From an uncultured Bacteroidales bacterium (GTDB lineage: Bacteria > Bacteroidota > Bacteroidia > Bacteroidales > FEN-979): a DNA stretch of 44,440 nt. The stretch lies in contig CAIWXI010000048.1 of the NCBI GenBank assembly GCA_903916595.1, positions 1-44,440 on the forward strand, in the 5' to 3' direction. A program made the position numbers and the translations under genes. Below, piece by piece: positions 1 through 8,300 of this stretch. Below the pieces are notes generated by a model. That model ran no database searches. It was not told the origin of the DNA and saw nothing but the letters and a program-made list of their open reading frames with translations. The first letter of the stretch is position 1, and each line of letters begins with the position of its first letter.

Positions 1-728
1 ATGAAGAACAAACCCAGCGCCAGAGAGTAGGACCACCAGAAAAAATAAGCGATCATCACGGCAGGGCCCGGGGTTATTAAAACAAGCAGGTGGCCTAAGT
101 TTTGCGTCAGAAAACCACCCCCGCCGTTAAAATAACCGGCCGTATAACTTTCGGCCATCAGCCTCAGGGGGAAAATCAGCCAAAGGCAGGTTAATGCGAC
201 CTTGTCGAACAGGTTGTGGTTGGTTGTAGTCTTCATGCCGAACCACCCCGACTTCTTTCTTTTGATAAATGCAAGGACCAGGCCGCTGAGCACAAACAGC
301 AGAAGAAAGTCCATGATGAAACGAAAGAACGCCGGCACTGAGAAAATCTCGAAGAACAGAACGAGACGGTCGTGAATAAAGAATTTCAGAAAGATTGGAT
401 AGTACGGGGCGTTGATATAGGCCCCGTGATAAATTCTCGATTCCAGGTTGCCTACCACGATGAGCAAAAACCAGCCCAGGGCAAAGCTCATATGCATATA
501 TCCAAGCAGAGGGTTGCGTTTCCAGAGTTTTCTGTGGATCAGGCTTTCAAGAAAAATTTCTTTCAGGGAAGCCAGGATTTTTGAAGGAGTACGCAGGCCC
601 GTGACAAGTTTAACTTTATCGACAGCCGGCAAGGCTTTTATCCACTTGTAATAATGGCTGATGATGCTGTAGACTATATAAATAAGCCCGAAGCTGAAAG
701 GCAGTACGAAAAGGTTAAATTTAATCAT
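1..728 (-). CDS. Cytochrome-b-like membrane subunit of Hdr/Qmo-like complex (partial)
   Basis: The reading frame starts at the ATG at 728-726, which overlaps the stop of the upstream ferredoxin gene in an ATGA arrangement, and runs open for 242 codons to the window edge, so the C-terminus is missing. The translation begins MIKFNLFVLPFSF and contains about five hydrophobic segments, at roughly residues 3-25, 66-86, 117-140, 160-180 and 200-240. Histidines in or next to these segments (for example in YMHMSF, FIHDR and NLGHLL) could be heme b ligands. Position and topology match the membrane part of QmoC/HdrE/NarI-type quinone-reactive subunits. In QmoC the ferredoxin and membrane parts are fused; here they are two overlapping genes. 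The assignment rests on topology and context, not on a sequence comparison. Confidence 0.7.
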   Translation of the reverse strand, partial: MIKFNLFVLPFSFGLIYIVYSIISHYYKWIKALPAVDKVKLVTGLRTPSKILASLKEIFLESLIHRKLWKRNPLLGYMHMSFALGWFLLIVVGNLESRIYHGAYINAPYYPIFLKFFIHDRLVLFFEIFSVPAFFRFIMDFLLLFVLSGLVLAFIKRKKSGWFGMKTTTNHNLFDKVALTCLWLIFPLRLMAESYTAGYFNGGGGFLTQNLGHLLVLITPGPAVMIAYFFWWSYSLALGLFF

Positions 729-1057
729 CCCAGTTGTTCAATGGCCCGGTTCAGGGCCAGAATCAGATTTCTAAGATTAACGCCTCTGGGGCAAACCAGT
801 TGGCATTTACCGCAGAACATACATTTTCTAAGTCCGGCTTTGATCGATGTAGTGTCACCCCTGCGAATAACAGTATGCAATTTTCTGATATTAAGATTAG
901 TAAACTGTGCGGCCGAACAAGTGGCGCTGCAGCTGCCGCATCCAATACACAGGTCGATGGAAGGTTCCAGTGACCGCACCAGCCGGTAATAGCGCAAATC
1001 GCCCCGGTCGTAATCAAATTGGCGGTCCCTGGTTAAAGTATATCCGAAATCAATCAT
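725..1057 (-). CDS. Small HdrC/QmoC-type 4Fe-4S ferredoxin subunit
   Basis: This 110-residue protein carries two CxxCxxCxxxC motifs: Cys37/40/43/47 and Cys79/82/85/89, the second followed by PRG. That spacing is typical of the two [4Fe-4S] clusters of HdrC and of the N-terminal half of QmoC. It has no membrane segment. The start overlaps the end of the flavoprotein gene by eight bases and the stop overlaps the next ATG, so translation is probably coupled across all three genes. The likely role is to carry electrons between the flavoprotein/HdrB part and the membrane subunit. It is the second HdrC-like protein of the operon and is much shorter than the first (237 residues). Confidence 0.85.
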   Translation of the reverse strand: MIDFGYTLTRDRQFDYDRGDLRYYRLVRSLEPSIDLCIGCGSCSATCSAAQFTNLNIRKLHTVIRRGDTTSIKAGLRKCMFCGKCQLVCPRGVNLRNLILALNRAIEQLG

Positions 1058-2156
1058 TACCCGGTTTGTCTGAGTTTAAATAAACTTCAATCTGAATTGC
1101 TGCTGCACGTGCATCCGCGATGGATTCACTGATTGAAACCGGGCCTTTAACAGCACCGGCAAGAAAAATACCTGGTATTTCAGTCGAATTGTTCAGTGTG
1201 TGACTGTCGGCGGAATTGGTAAAGCCATCGGCTCCTGTTGTTAGCCCGAGCATAGCTGAAATTGAGGCCATACCCCGGCCCGGAACAAACCCGGTTAATA
1301 ATACCAGCAGGTCAACCGTCATTTTCAGAGGTTTGCCGGTAAGGGTATCTTCTGTTTTTACAATGATCGAGCCATCAGGATTTTCGGCACATTCCGAAAG
1401 CCGGCCCCGGATAAAGCTTACTCCCCACTTCTGCTGGGCCTCATAGTAGAGTTCTTCAAAGTGACGATCAAACATCCGCAGATCCATATAAAAATTAAAC
1501 ACTTCCGAAGCCGGATACATCTCCTTCAGTTCTATAGCCTGCTTTACTCCTGTAACACAGCAAACCTTTGAACAATACAGGTTACCAACTTTTTCATCCC
1601 TCGATCCAACGCAATGAACGATACCGATACGAGCCGGAGGTTTTCCTTCGGATGTCAGGATCGGACTGCCGCTTCTAAATTTATCTTCAAGCTCGGCGGA
1701 TGTGATCACGTTATTGTAGATACCGTAACCATATTCCTCTTTCTTCCGGGCTTCGAACAATTCATAGCCCGTGGCAAGAAGGATGCAGGATGCAGGATGC
1801 GGGATGCAGGATGCAGGATGCGGGATGCAGGATGCAGGATGCGGGATATCTGCCATCTGAGATCCGCCATCTGCCACCTGCCCACGGGTGACCACCGTAA
1901 ATTCCTTATCGTTTCTTGTGATGTTTACCACAGTAATTCCAGTGATCACCTTTACGCGGGACATTCCCTTGCGAATGAAATCGAGGACCTCGGAAGCCTT
2001 CTTACGGTCTGGAAAGAGGCGGTCCCAGCGGGCCGCATGGCCTCCTGTCTCTGCTTCTTTTTCAAGTAAAGTAACATTGAAGCCCTGCTGGGCCAGCATC
2101 CCGGCGGCTGTCATCCCCGAGACGCCTCCTCCAATTACAATTACAGAATGTTCCAT
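1050..2156 (-). CDS. HdrA/QmoA-like FAD flavoprotein with in-frame heptapeptide repeats
   Basis: The 368-residue protein opens with a Rossmann FAD-binding motif (GGGVSG, residues 9-14) followed by EKEAETGG. It has the CVGSRD (182-187) and YCSKVCC (194-200) motifs typical of HdrA/QmoA, and a C-terminal dinucleotide-fold end (GIFLAGAV). Its length fits QmoA rather than full HdrA, and no CxxCxxCxxxC ferredoxin motif is present. It probably passes electrons between the HdrB/HdrC subunits and the membrane-side ferredoxin. Residues 93-124, between the two parts of the FAD domain, are encoded by a 98-base heptanucleotide array and include IPHPASC three times at 104-124. The frame is intact through the array, and the conserved ATGY follows directly. 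The gene lies one base after the HdrB-like stop. Confidence 0.85.
   Translation of the reverse strand: MEHSVIVIGGGVSGMTAAGMLAQQGFNVTLLEKEAETGGHAARWDRLFPDRKKASEVLDFIRKGMSRVKVITGITVVNITRNDKEFTVVTRGQVADGGSQMADIPHPASCIPHPASCIPHPASCILLATGYELFEARKKEEYGYGIYNNVITSAELEDKFRSGSPILTSEGKPPARIGIVHCVGSRDEKVGNLYCSKVCCVTGVKQAIELKEMYPASEVFNFYMDLRMFDRHFEELYYEAQQKWGVSFIRGRLSECAENPDGSIIVKTEDTLTGKPLKMTVDLLVLLTGFVPGRGMASISAMLGLTTGADGFTNSADSHTLNNSTEIPGIFLAGAVKGPVSISESIADARAAAIQIEVYLNSDKPGND
1783..1880. repeat. Heptanucleotide array R1 inside the QmoA-like gene
   Basis: Fourteen contiguous 7-base units in phase: (ATGCAGG, ATGCAGG, ATGCGGG) three times, then ATATCTG, CCATCTG, AGATCCG, CCATCTG, CCACCTG. The last five units are the same type as intergenic arrays R2-R4. 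The first nine form a 21-base higher-order unit that encodes seven residues on the minus strand. The reading frame of the flavoprotein runs through it uninterrupted. Confidence 0.92.
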
Positions 2157-2157
2157 A

Positions 2158-3225
2158 TTAATAAAATTTCATCGACGAGGGAGGTTTGGGTTTGCCCATG
2201 GAATTACCGTTAATGTCAAGAAATTTTTTCGCGGGATCATAAGGTATTCCCATTTTCTCGAGCAGTGGTTCAACCGGCACCTGATGCACCTGCAGTCCCA
2301 GATCCCAGGGGTCATAGCCAAGGATGAGCCCTGCCAGCTCCTCATACGTCATCACCGGAATGCCCTGGCCGTTCTCACCATAGGTTGTGCCTTCCATTTC
2401 CGAAATGGCATACTGCCAACGGTCGAGGAACATCGGACAGCCCGGACAGTTAGTGAGGATCAGCTCAGGCTTGTAAGGCTTCATGGAATCAAATTTCTTT
2501 TTTGATGAGGATACCGAATACCCGCGGTTTGCCTTGACAAGATATTGCCTGAACCCGAACCCGCAGCAATGCCTGCGCTCCGGGTAGTCAATCACTTCGC
2601 CTCCCCATTCCTCGATCATACCGATTAATACATAAGGGTACTCTGCACCACCTACGCCTTTGCTCGGAAACATCTTCGAATAATGACAGCCGATATGCTC
2701 CACCACCCGGATTGGATTCCCCGTGATATGGTTGATCAGCCTGTATTTACCTGCCTTACTTATGTCTTTTCTGAGCTTGAAGGTTACATCACTGGCATGG
2801 GCCAGGTTCTTCGGTTTAACAAACTCCCTGCCGGTGGCATTTCTTAGGTGACCCCTTATCTTTTCTTCAACCGCCGGAAAATGCTCCCAGGTCTCAAGCA
2901 CTTCGCTATAGAGACCAAAGCTGGTAATGCATGAAGTGACAAAATTCTCGTAACCCGCTTCACTCATCAGCGCAAATTGCCGGGCTACCATGGTCATGGC
3001 AGTTTCAAAAGGCACAATATCAGAATGGTAGCCGATTCCGGAGCAGGTAGTATGGGAGGGATTTTCAAACACATTCCTGCCCATTTCTTTCATGTACCTC
3101 AGAAAAGTCTTTTCGGCAGCAGGAAAGAAATTCTGACGCACACAGCTTCTTACATAAAAATAGTTGTCATTGGCTATCTCTTTCTGGTATTCATTCCATA
3201 CCAGACGTTTTCCTTCGGGTTTCAT
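2158..3225 (-). CDS. HdrB-like cysteine-rich (CCG domain) subunit
   Basis: The 355-residue protein has the two-lobe layout of HdrB, whose CCG domains hold noncubane [4Fe-4S] clusters in methanogens. The C-terminal lobe is canonical: Cys180, the pair Cys220-Cys221 in HCCGFG, and CPGC at 260-263. The N-terminal lobe keeps Cys28, Cys61 and Cys99, but the expected Cys-Cys is Thr60-Cys61 and the expected CxxC is Cys99-Ile-Thr-Ser102. One of the two cluster sites therefore looks incomplete. The family reduces disulfides or passes electrons to thiol-like acceptors; the substrate here is unknown. The gene starts four bases inside the end of the upstream HdrC-like gene and is followed one base later by the flavoprotein gene. 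Confidence 0.85.
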   Translation of the reverse strand: MKPEGKRLVWNEYQKEIANDNYFYVRSCVRQNFFPAAEKTFLRYMKEMGRNVFENPSHTTCSGIGYHSDIVPFETAMTMVARQFALMSEAGYENFVTSCITSFGLYSEVLETWEHFPAVEEKIRGHLRNATGREFVKPKNLAHASDVTFKLRKDISKAGKYRLINHITGNPIRVVEHIGCHYSKMFPSKGVGGAEYPYVLIGMIEEWGGEVIDYPERRHCCGFGFRQYLVKANRGYSVSSSKKKFDSMKPYKPELILTNCPGCPMFLDRWQYAISEMEGTTYGENGQGIPVMTYEELAGLILGYDPWDLGLQVHQVPVEPLLEKMGIPYDPAKKFLDINGNSMGKPKPPSSMKFY

Positions 3226-3935
3226 GATTCGGTAGTATGATCCTTGTTCACAGCAGTATAAATATGTTTAATGTAGTCGTTCTGTAGTCCATCGTCGAGT
3301 TGAATTCCCATCTCTTCTGCCTTTTGCCTGGAAAACGATTCTATTTTCTCAAAGCGGGCCGTACCTCCGGTTTCATCAAAGATTTTTTTTATTTCGTCCA
3401 GGTCTTCCTGAGGGATGGCCCTGAGAACGCCAGGCCCTGCTTTTTGATAATTGGCACCCAGGCGCTCCATCACCTTTTCGAGGTTTTGAAATTCCCATTC
3501 CCATATCGGCCCCTGTTCGGGATGGTTTTCGGGTGTGATCTGGGAAGGGTATAGACAATAGCCGTATTCGAGTATCCAATGGCCAACGGTGCGTTTGATT
3601 GCAAGTTGCTGACGGCCTTTTTCGGATTCTACAAAATATCCCAATTCCTGAGACAATGAGCGTAGTGCCGTGATCAGCAGCCCGGGAGCGTTGTTCCTTG
3701 GGCATCTGGTGACGCACGACATACATTCGCCGCAATACCAGATGGTGTCACCTTTCAGGAGTTCAAGGATCTTCTCGTCATCGCGGGTTTGCAGAATATC
3801 GACCAGCTTCCTGGGCTGGTAGTTATAGAATTCCGCGGCGGGGCAGATGGCCGTACATGTTCCGCAGTTAAGGCAAGCCGTAAGGCCTTCAACAAATCGG
3901 ATATCCTGCCTGAGTTTGTCGTATAATGCTCCCAT
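3222..3935 (-). CDS. HdrC-like 4Fe-4S dicluster protein, first gene of Hdr-like operon
   Basis: The 237-residue protein has two CxxCxxCxxxC motifs near its N-terminus, Cys21/24/27/31 and Cys68/71/74/78, the hallmark of HdrC-type subunits. Beyond residue 100 it continues for about 135 residues without further cysteine motifs, an extension longer than in typical HdrC. No membrane segment is visible. It overlaps the HdrB-like gene by four bases, as HdrC and HdrB partners often do. It is first in its operon, with a TACCTTTG promoter element eight bases upstream of the ATG. It probably wires the HdrB lobe to the flavoprotein. Confidence 0.85.
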   Translation of the reverse strand: MGALYDKLRQDIRFVEGLTACLNCGTCTAICPAAEFYNYQPRKLVDILQTRDDEKILELLKGDTIWYCGECMSCVTRCPRNNAPGLLITALRSLSQELGYFVESEKGRQQLAIKRTVGHWILEYGYCLYPSQITPENHPEQGPIWEWEFQNLEKVMERLGANYQKAGPGVLRAIPQEDLDEIKKIFDETGGTARFEKIESFSRQKAEEMGIQLDDGLQNDYIKHIYTAVNKDHTTES

Positions 3936-3942
3936 ATTGAAC

Positions 3943-3950
3943 CAAAGGTA
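3943..3950 (-). promoter_or_regulatory. -7 promoter element of the Hdr-like operon
   Basis: Read on the minus strand this is TACCTTTG, an exact match to the Bacteroidota TAnnTTTG -7 consensus. It lies in the 25-base gap between the DUF4159 stop and the HdrC-like ATG. I found no convincing -33 TTG. The short distance to the ATG implies a very short or absent 5' leader. Confidence 0.5.
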
Positions 3951-3960
3951 GTAAAAAGGA

Positions 3961-4626
3961 TTATCTGAGCGTAAAAACGTAGCTCAGAAGATTAGATCCC
4001 ATCTGCAGGGCCTTCACCCTGGTTGCTTCGCTGTCGTGATGCACCTCAGGGTCTTCCCACCCATCACCCAGGTCACATTCATAAGAATAAAACACAACAA
4101 GACGTCCTTCCCATATCAGTCCGAACCCCTGGGGAGCCTTGCCGTCATGTTCATGGATCTTGGGCAAACCGTTAGGAAAATCGTATTTCTGATGATACAC
4201 AGGGTATGAAAATGGAAGCTCTGTGAGCTCCAGCTCAGGAAAAACCCGTTTAAGCTGTAACCGTATGAATTTATCCATCCCGTAGTTGTCGTCGATATGA
4301 AGAAAACCACCGGCCATCAGATATTTTCTAAGGTTTTTTGCTTCCTGTTCCGAAAAAACCACGTTTCCATGCCCGGTCATATGAACAAACGGAAAGTTCA
4401 TTATCTCGGGATTCCCGGCTTCAACAGTTGCAATCTCCCCGCTGATGTTAGTCCCGAGGTTTGTATTGGCAAATTTCACCAGGTTTGGCAGAGATGTCGG
4501 ATTGGCATACCAGTCGCCCCCTCCGTTATATTTCAGAAGAGCTATCTGGTATGAAGCCGGCGAAAATGAGGTAAGGGACAATACCGGAAAACATAGCAGA
4601 ATAAGTGCAATCAGACTCTTTTTCAT
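3961..4626 (-). CDS. DUF4159 domain exported protein
   Basis: This 221-residue protein has an N-terminal signal peptide (basic MKK, then a hydrophobic stretch to about residue 22). The rest matches the DUF4159 family as I know it: an early YNGGGDWY segment, a central FVHMTGHG, a GGFLHIDDNYG segment, and a C-terminal FYSYECDLGDGWED. The conserved Asp/His-rich strands resemble a glutamine-amidotransferase-like or alpha/beta fold. No biochemical role is established. Bacteroidota often carry such proteins near MoxR or BatA-type genes, but none is present here. It follows rsmE by 25 bases and probably shares its transcript. Confidence 0.8.
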   Translation of the reverse strand: MKKSLIALILLCFPVLSLTSFSPASYQIALLKYNGGGDWYANPTSLPNLVKFANTNLGTNISGEIATVEAGNPEIMNFPFVHMTGHGNVVFSEQEAKNLRKYLMAGGFLHIDDNYGMDKFIRLQLKRVFPELELTELPFSYPVYHQKYDFPNGLPKIHEHDGKAPQGFGLIWEGRLVVFYSYECDLGDGWEDPEVHHDSEATRVKALQMGSNLLSYVFTLR

Positions 4627-4651
4627 TAAATTCTTTAATCTATTATACGGT

Positions 4652-5356
4652 TTAACTTCTGTTCATCAGGTTGATCACGGCGGCTACATAAACCCCTGCC
4701 GTTTCCGTTCTCAGCCGGCTCTCTCCAAGACTTACCGGCACAAATCCGGAATTTACGGCTGATTCGATTTCGGATTCTGAGAAATCGCCTTCAGGCCCGA
4801 TCAGAACAGCTGCTTCCTGCCCTTTGGTGTATGCCTGCTGTATTTCCAGTTCTTTTCCGCTAAGACAGCTTGCAATGAGCTTAATGCCGGGAATGGATTT
4901 ACTGATAAATTCTTTGAATGAAAGCGCTTGATTCAAACGGGGCAGCTGTATTTTAAGTGATTGTTTGACTGCGGATATCAGAATTTTATTCAGCCGGTCA
5001 TGATTTACTTTGTTCCTTTCGGAGTGAGAACAGAAAACCGGAGTGATCTCATCAATTCCAATTTCAGTCGATTTCTCGAGGAACCACTCAAAACGATCTG
5101 AGTTTTTTGTGGGCGCAATAGCTACATGAAGCCTGAAACCGCGGCTTACAGGGCTCTGAGTAGTTTTTGTGATCCTGGCCGTGACTTTCAGTGAACCGAC
5201 ATCTGTGATTTCGGCTTCGTACAGATTTCCCTTCCCGTCAGTTACATGAATGGAGTCATTCTTCCCCAGCCTCATAACTTTCAGGCAGTGCCTCGACTCG
5301 TCTTCACCGAGTCGGATGAGGTTACCTTCTATTGTATTGCTGTAAAACAGAATCAT
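4652..5356 (-). CDS. rsmE: 16S rRNA (uracil(1498)-N(3))-methyltransferase RsmE
   Basis: This 234-residue protein belongs to the SPOUT-class RsmE family, which methylates N3 of U1498 in the decoding region of 16S rRNA using S-adenosylmethionine. The N-terminal PUA-like part contains HCLKVMRLGKND. The C-terminal trefoil-knot part shows VLIGPEGDFSESE and SLGESRLRTETA, the SAM-binding knot signature. The length is normal for the family. It starts 36 bases after the stop of the secreted Asp-box protein gene, with no promoter element visible in the gap, so it may be transcribed from the promoter at 9081. Confidence 0.95.
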   Translation of the reverse strand: MILFYSNTIEGNLIRLGEDESRHCLKVMRLGKNDSIHVTDGKGNLYEAEITDVGSLKVTARITKTTQSPVSRGFRLHVAIAPTKNSDRFEWFLEKSTEIGIDEITPVFCSHSERNKVNHDRLNKILISAVKQSLKIQLPRLNQALSFKEFISKSIPGIKLIASCLSGKELEIQQAYTKGQEAAVLIGPEGDFSESEIESAVNSGFVPVSLGESRLRTETAGVYVAAVINLMNRS

Positions 5357-5392
5357 GTTCCGGGCCAGGGGAATGTTTAATTCAAAGCCTTG

Positions 5393-8300
5393 CTAATTAA
5401 TAAGCAATTTTCCCACCCTGGTGCTATTGTTTCCGGTAAGGCGGATAAAATAAACCCCTTTTGCAAGGTTTCTGAGGTCGATAGTCTCTTTCATGGACTC
5501 TTTGCTTTCGGAGATGTTTTTAGTGAATACTTCTATGCCTTCCCCTGAAATTACGGTAAGATGCTGGGCTTCCGTGCAATGTTTACATTCGATGGTGAAT
5601 AAGCCGCCTGACGGATTAGGGTAGATTACAATCCCATCGAGGTTCAGCGTATGGTCGGCTATGCCAACCTCGCCCTGCAGAGTGATATCGGAAAGATAGA
5701 GATTGTTCCCGTTTCTGTTAAACGACTCGAACATCAGCTTTACATTCGACTTTCCTACATAATTCTGAAGATCGATCTCGTAACAGGCAACGCCGTAAGA
5801 CCCTCCGCACCAGTCCATGGAACTCTGAGGAACGAAAGCATTGTTTGTGGGAGCTGCAGTGACAAAAGTTAAAGGTGTGCCATCAGGCCCCATAGCCCAG
5901 ATTCGGGTCCAGGTTTGTCCGCAGTCTTCAGAGATCTTTATGATGAGTGAATCCTTGATAGGTACCCGTTGTGCATAGGCATGCCTGAAGGTGAGGACAA
6001 GGGGTGGAGCGGGAGGCATCATAAATGGCGGACTGATGAGCTGATCTCGTTTGTTTACCGTGGTATAATTGTAGAAATTCATCCAGGCCGCTTTAGCTCC
6101 TGGAGCTGCACCTGCAACTGAAATGGTATCCCAGCTCATATCTCCTTCGGGATTCACAACGGTCCAGTAATGCTGGCTGAATCCTCCGCTGAAGTTCTCC
6201 ATGAACGGGGTGTTATACCCGCCGTTAACGATATATGATGTTTTGGTAACGGAACTTTGACCTACACTGTTGGCTGCCGAAAGTTTGACATCATAGGGGC
6301 CCGGATTATCAAATACTACTGTCGGGTTTTCACTGCTGCTGCTGGTACCATTCACATAACTAACGGCATCTGGTGTGAACTGCCATGCCCATTCATTCGG
6401 GCAATTCTGGGTCAGATCGGTGAACTGCACGGTATCACCCAGGCAAAGGGCCTGTCTGTTGGCGGTGAAGTCAATTGCCGGAAGCAGTGTGCCGCTAACG
6501 GTAATATATCCGTTCATTGTTAGGCTGTCCTGAGAGAATTCATTCCAGCATTTGAGTTTTACCGGATAAACCCCAGGTGAGTTGTAGGTGATGCCCGAGG
6601 GGTTTTTCTGGATTGAGCTGTTCGGTGTGGCGCCTTGTAAAGTCCAGTCCCAAAAAGTAGGTACACCAGAAGAGAGGTCTGTGAAATTGATTGAACAACC
6701 CGTGGGAATTGTTGTGTGGTTTGCCGAGAAATTGGCTGTGACCGGCGCATGGTATAAATCGGAGCCCCATAAGCCTCTTCCGTATGAACATGCGTTGATT
6801 GCATCCTGCGAGACGGAGTCATTGTCGTAATAAATTTCAAGTTCTGTGATCCTTCCGTTAGCGGGAAGGCCATCGCTGAAAGAAATCCATCCGTTAGTGA
6901 ACGCATCCTTGTAGTAGACGCCGGCATCGGTTCCAACGTAAAGGCCTTCGTCTGCATTTTTATAGTAAACGATGGAACTTATATGAACCCCGGGCAGGTT
7001 TCCTGTAATATCGGTCCAGCTGGTTCCTTTGGTCGTCGATTTATATACTTTAGTGCCAAAAGTCATGTACACGATGTTCGGATCTGTTGGATGGGCAGCA
7101 AGGGATGTTGCAGTTACAGCGGCGGGCAGAAAACTGCTCAGGTCGGTCCAAACCGGGGAGGCATTGAGGCAGTTATCGGAGCGGAAAAGCTTACTGTCTG
7201 AACGGGCTGCATAAAGAATATTGCTGTCGGCAGCTGAGTTCTCAAGCACGGCCAGATCGCTGCCGTTACTTCCGGCCAGGTTGTCGGATATTTTATCAAA
7301 ATGAATACTCCCCCCGGGCAGTACATTGTTGGCTCTCCATATGTTTTTGTATCCGGCAAACATCCTGCGGTGGTATGACTTGCTTAAGATAAAAGGTGTA
7401 ACCCAGGCTCCGCTTTCGGTGATTCCGTTCACTCCGTTTCCGGCAACGTGAACTTCACTGGCATTGTTTGTTCTACGATAAATATCTCCATAATAGATTG
7501 TGTAGTAAGTGTAAGCAGCATTGGTATAATCAATGGCACATTCCATGCCGTCGCCTCCGCCCGTGGCCAGCCAGCCTGTGGCAGTATATGTATATGTGCC
7601 GTTGTCCTGGAAACCGTTGATGACCTTATCTTTTACTGTCTGGGCCACACCAAGCTTGTAGATCTGGCCAATGGTCATGGTTTCGGTATAGTAGGGCCAT
7701 GTGGTTCCGGCATTGGCTGTGCCGAAAAGTCCACCGTCGTTACAGGCGTAAAGGTTTCCGTTCACAGGGGAGAAAGCGAGATAATGACAGTCGGCATGTA
7801 CCGAGGGAACGCTGCATCCGCCATACCAATGTGAGTTTATGACCCACGTGGTTCCGCCGTTTGCCGATTTCCAGACATTCACTCCACCTACATAAACCGT
7901 TTCGGCATTGGTGGGACTTACTGCCAGCGCGAGGTCATACCATGCCTGGCCACCTGTGCCGGAGCCGTCGCATGACCAGTCGAGGATGTTGGGAGTAGTT
8001 GAGCGGGTTGTGAAATTCAGGCCTGAATCGGTCGAACGGTAAAGACCCAGATACCCGCTTGAACCATCAGAGATAAGAAAATATACATAATTGGAATTGG
8101 CTGCAGATACGCCGATCACACCGCGTTGGCCGGAGGGTAGTCCTGAAGTGATTCTGGTAAAGCTTATACCGTTATCTGATGAACGGTAGAAATCGGTTCC
8201 GGAAGCGCCATAAACGATGTTCGGATCTGAAGGCTTGAATTTAACATCCTTGAAATTTCCGGTTTTCGATCTGGTCCAGTTTAAGCCTCCGTCGGTCGAC

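Noticed and set aside
1783-1880. CRISPR array or protein-level repeat domain
   Set aside because: Units are 7 bases with no spacers, so it is not CRISPR; the peptide repeat follows directly from DNA slippage units shared with intergenic arrays.
1888-2505. A 205-codon plus-strand open frame over the QmoA-like and HdrB-like genes
   Set aside because: It crosses the junction of two well-supported minus-strand genes and has no recognisable features.
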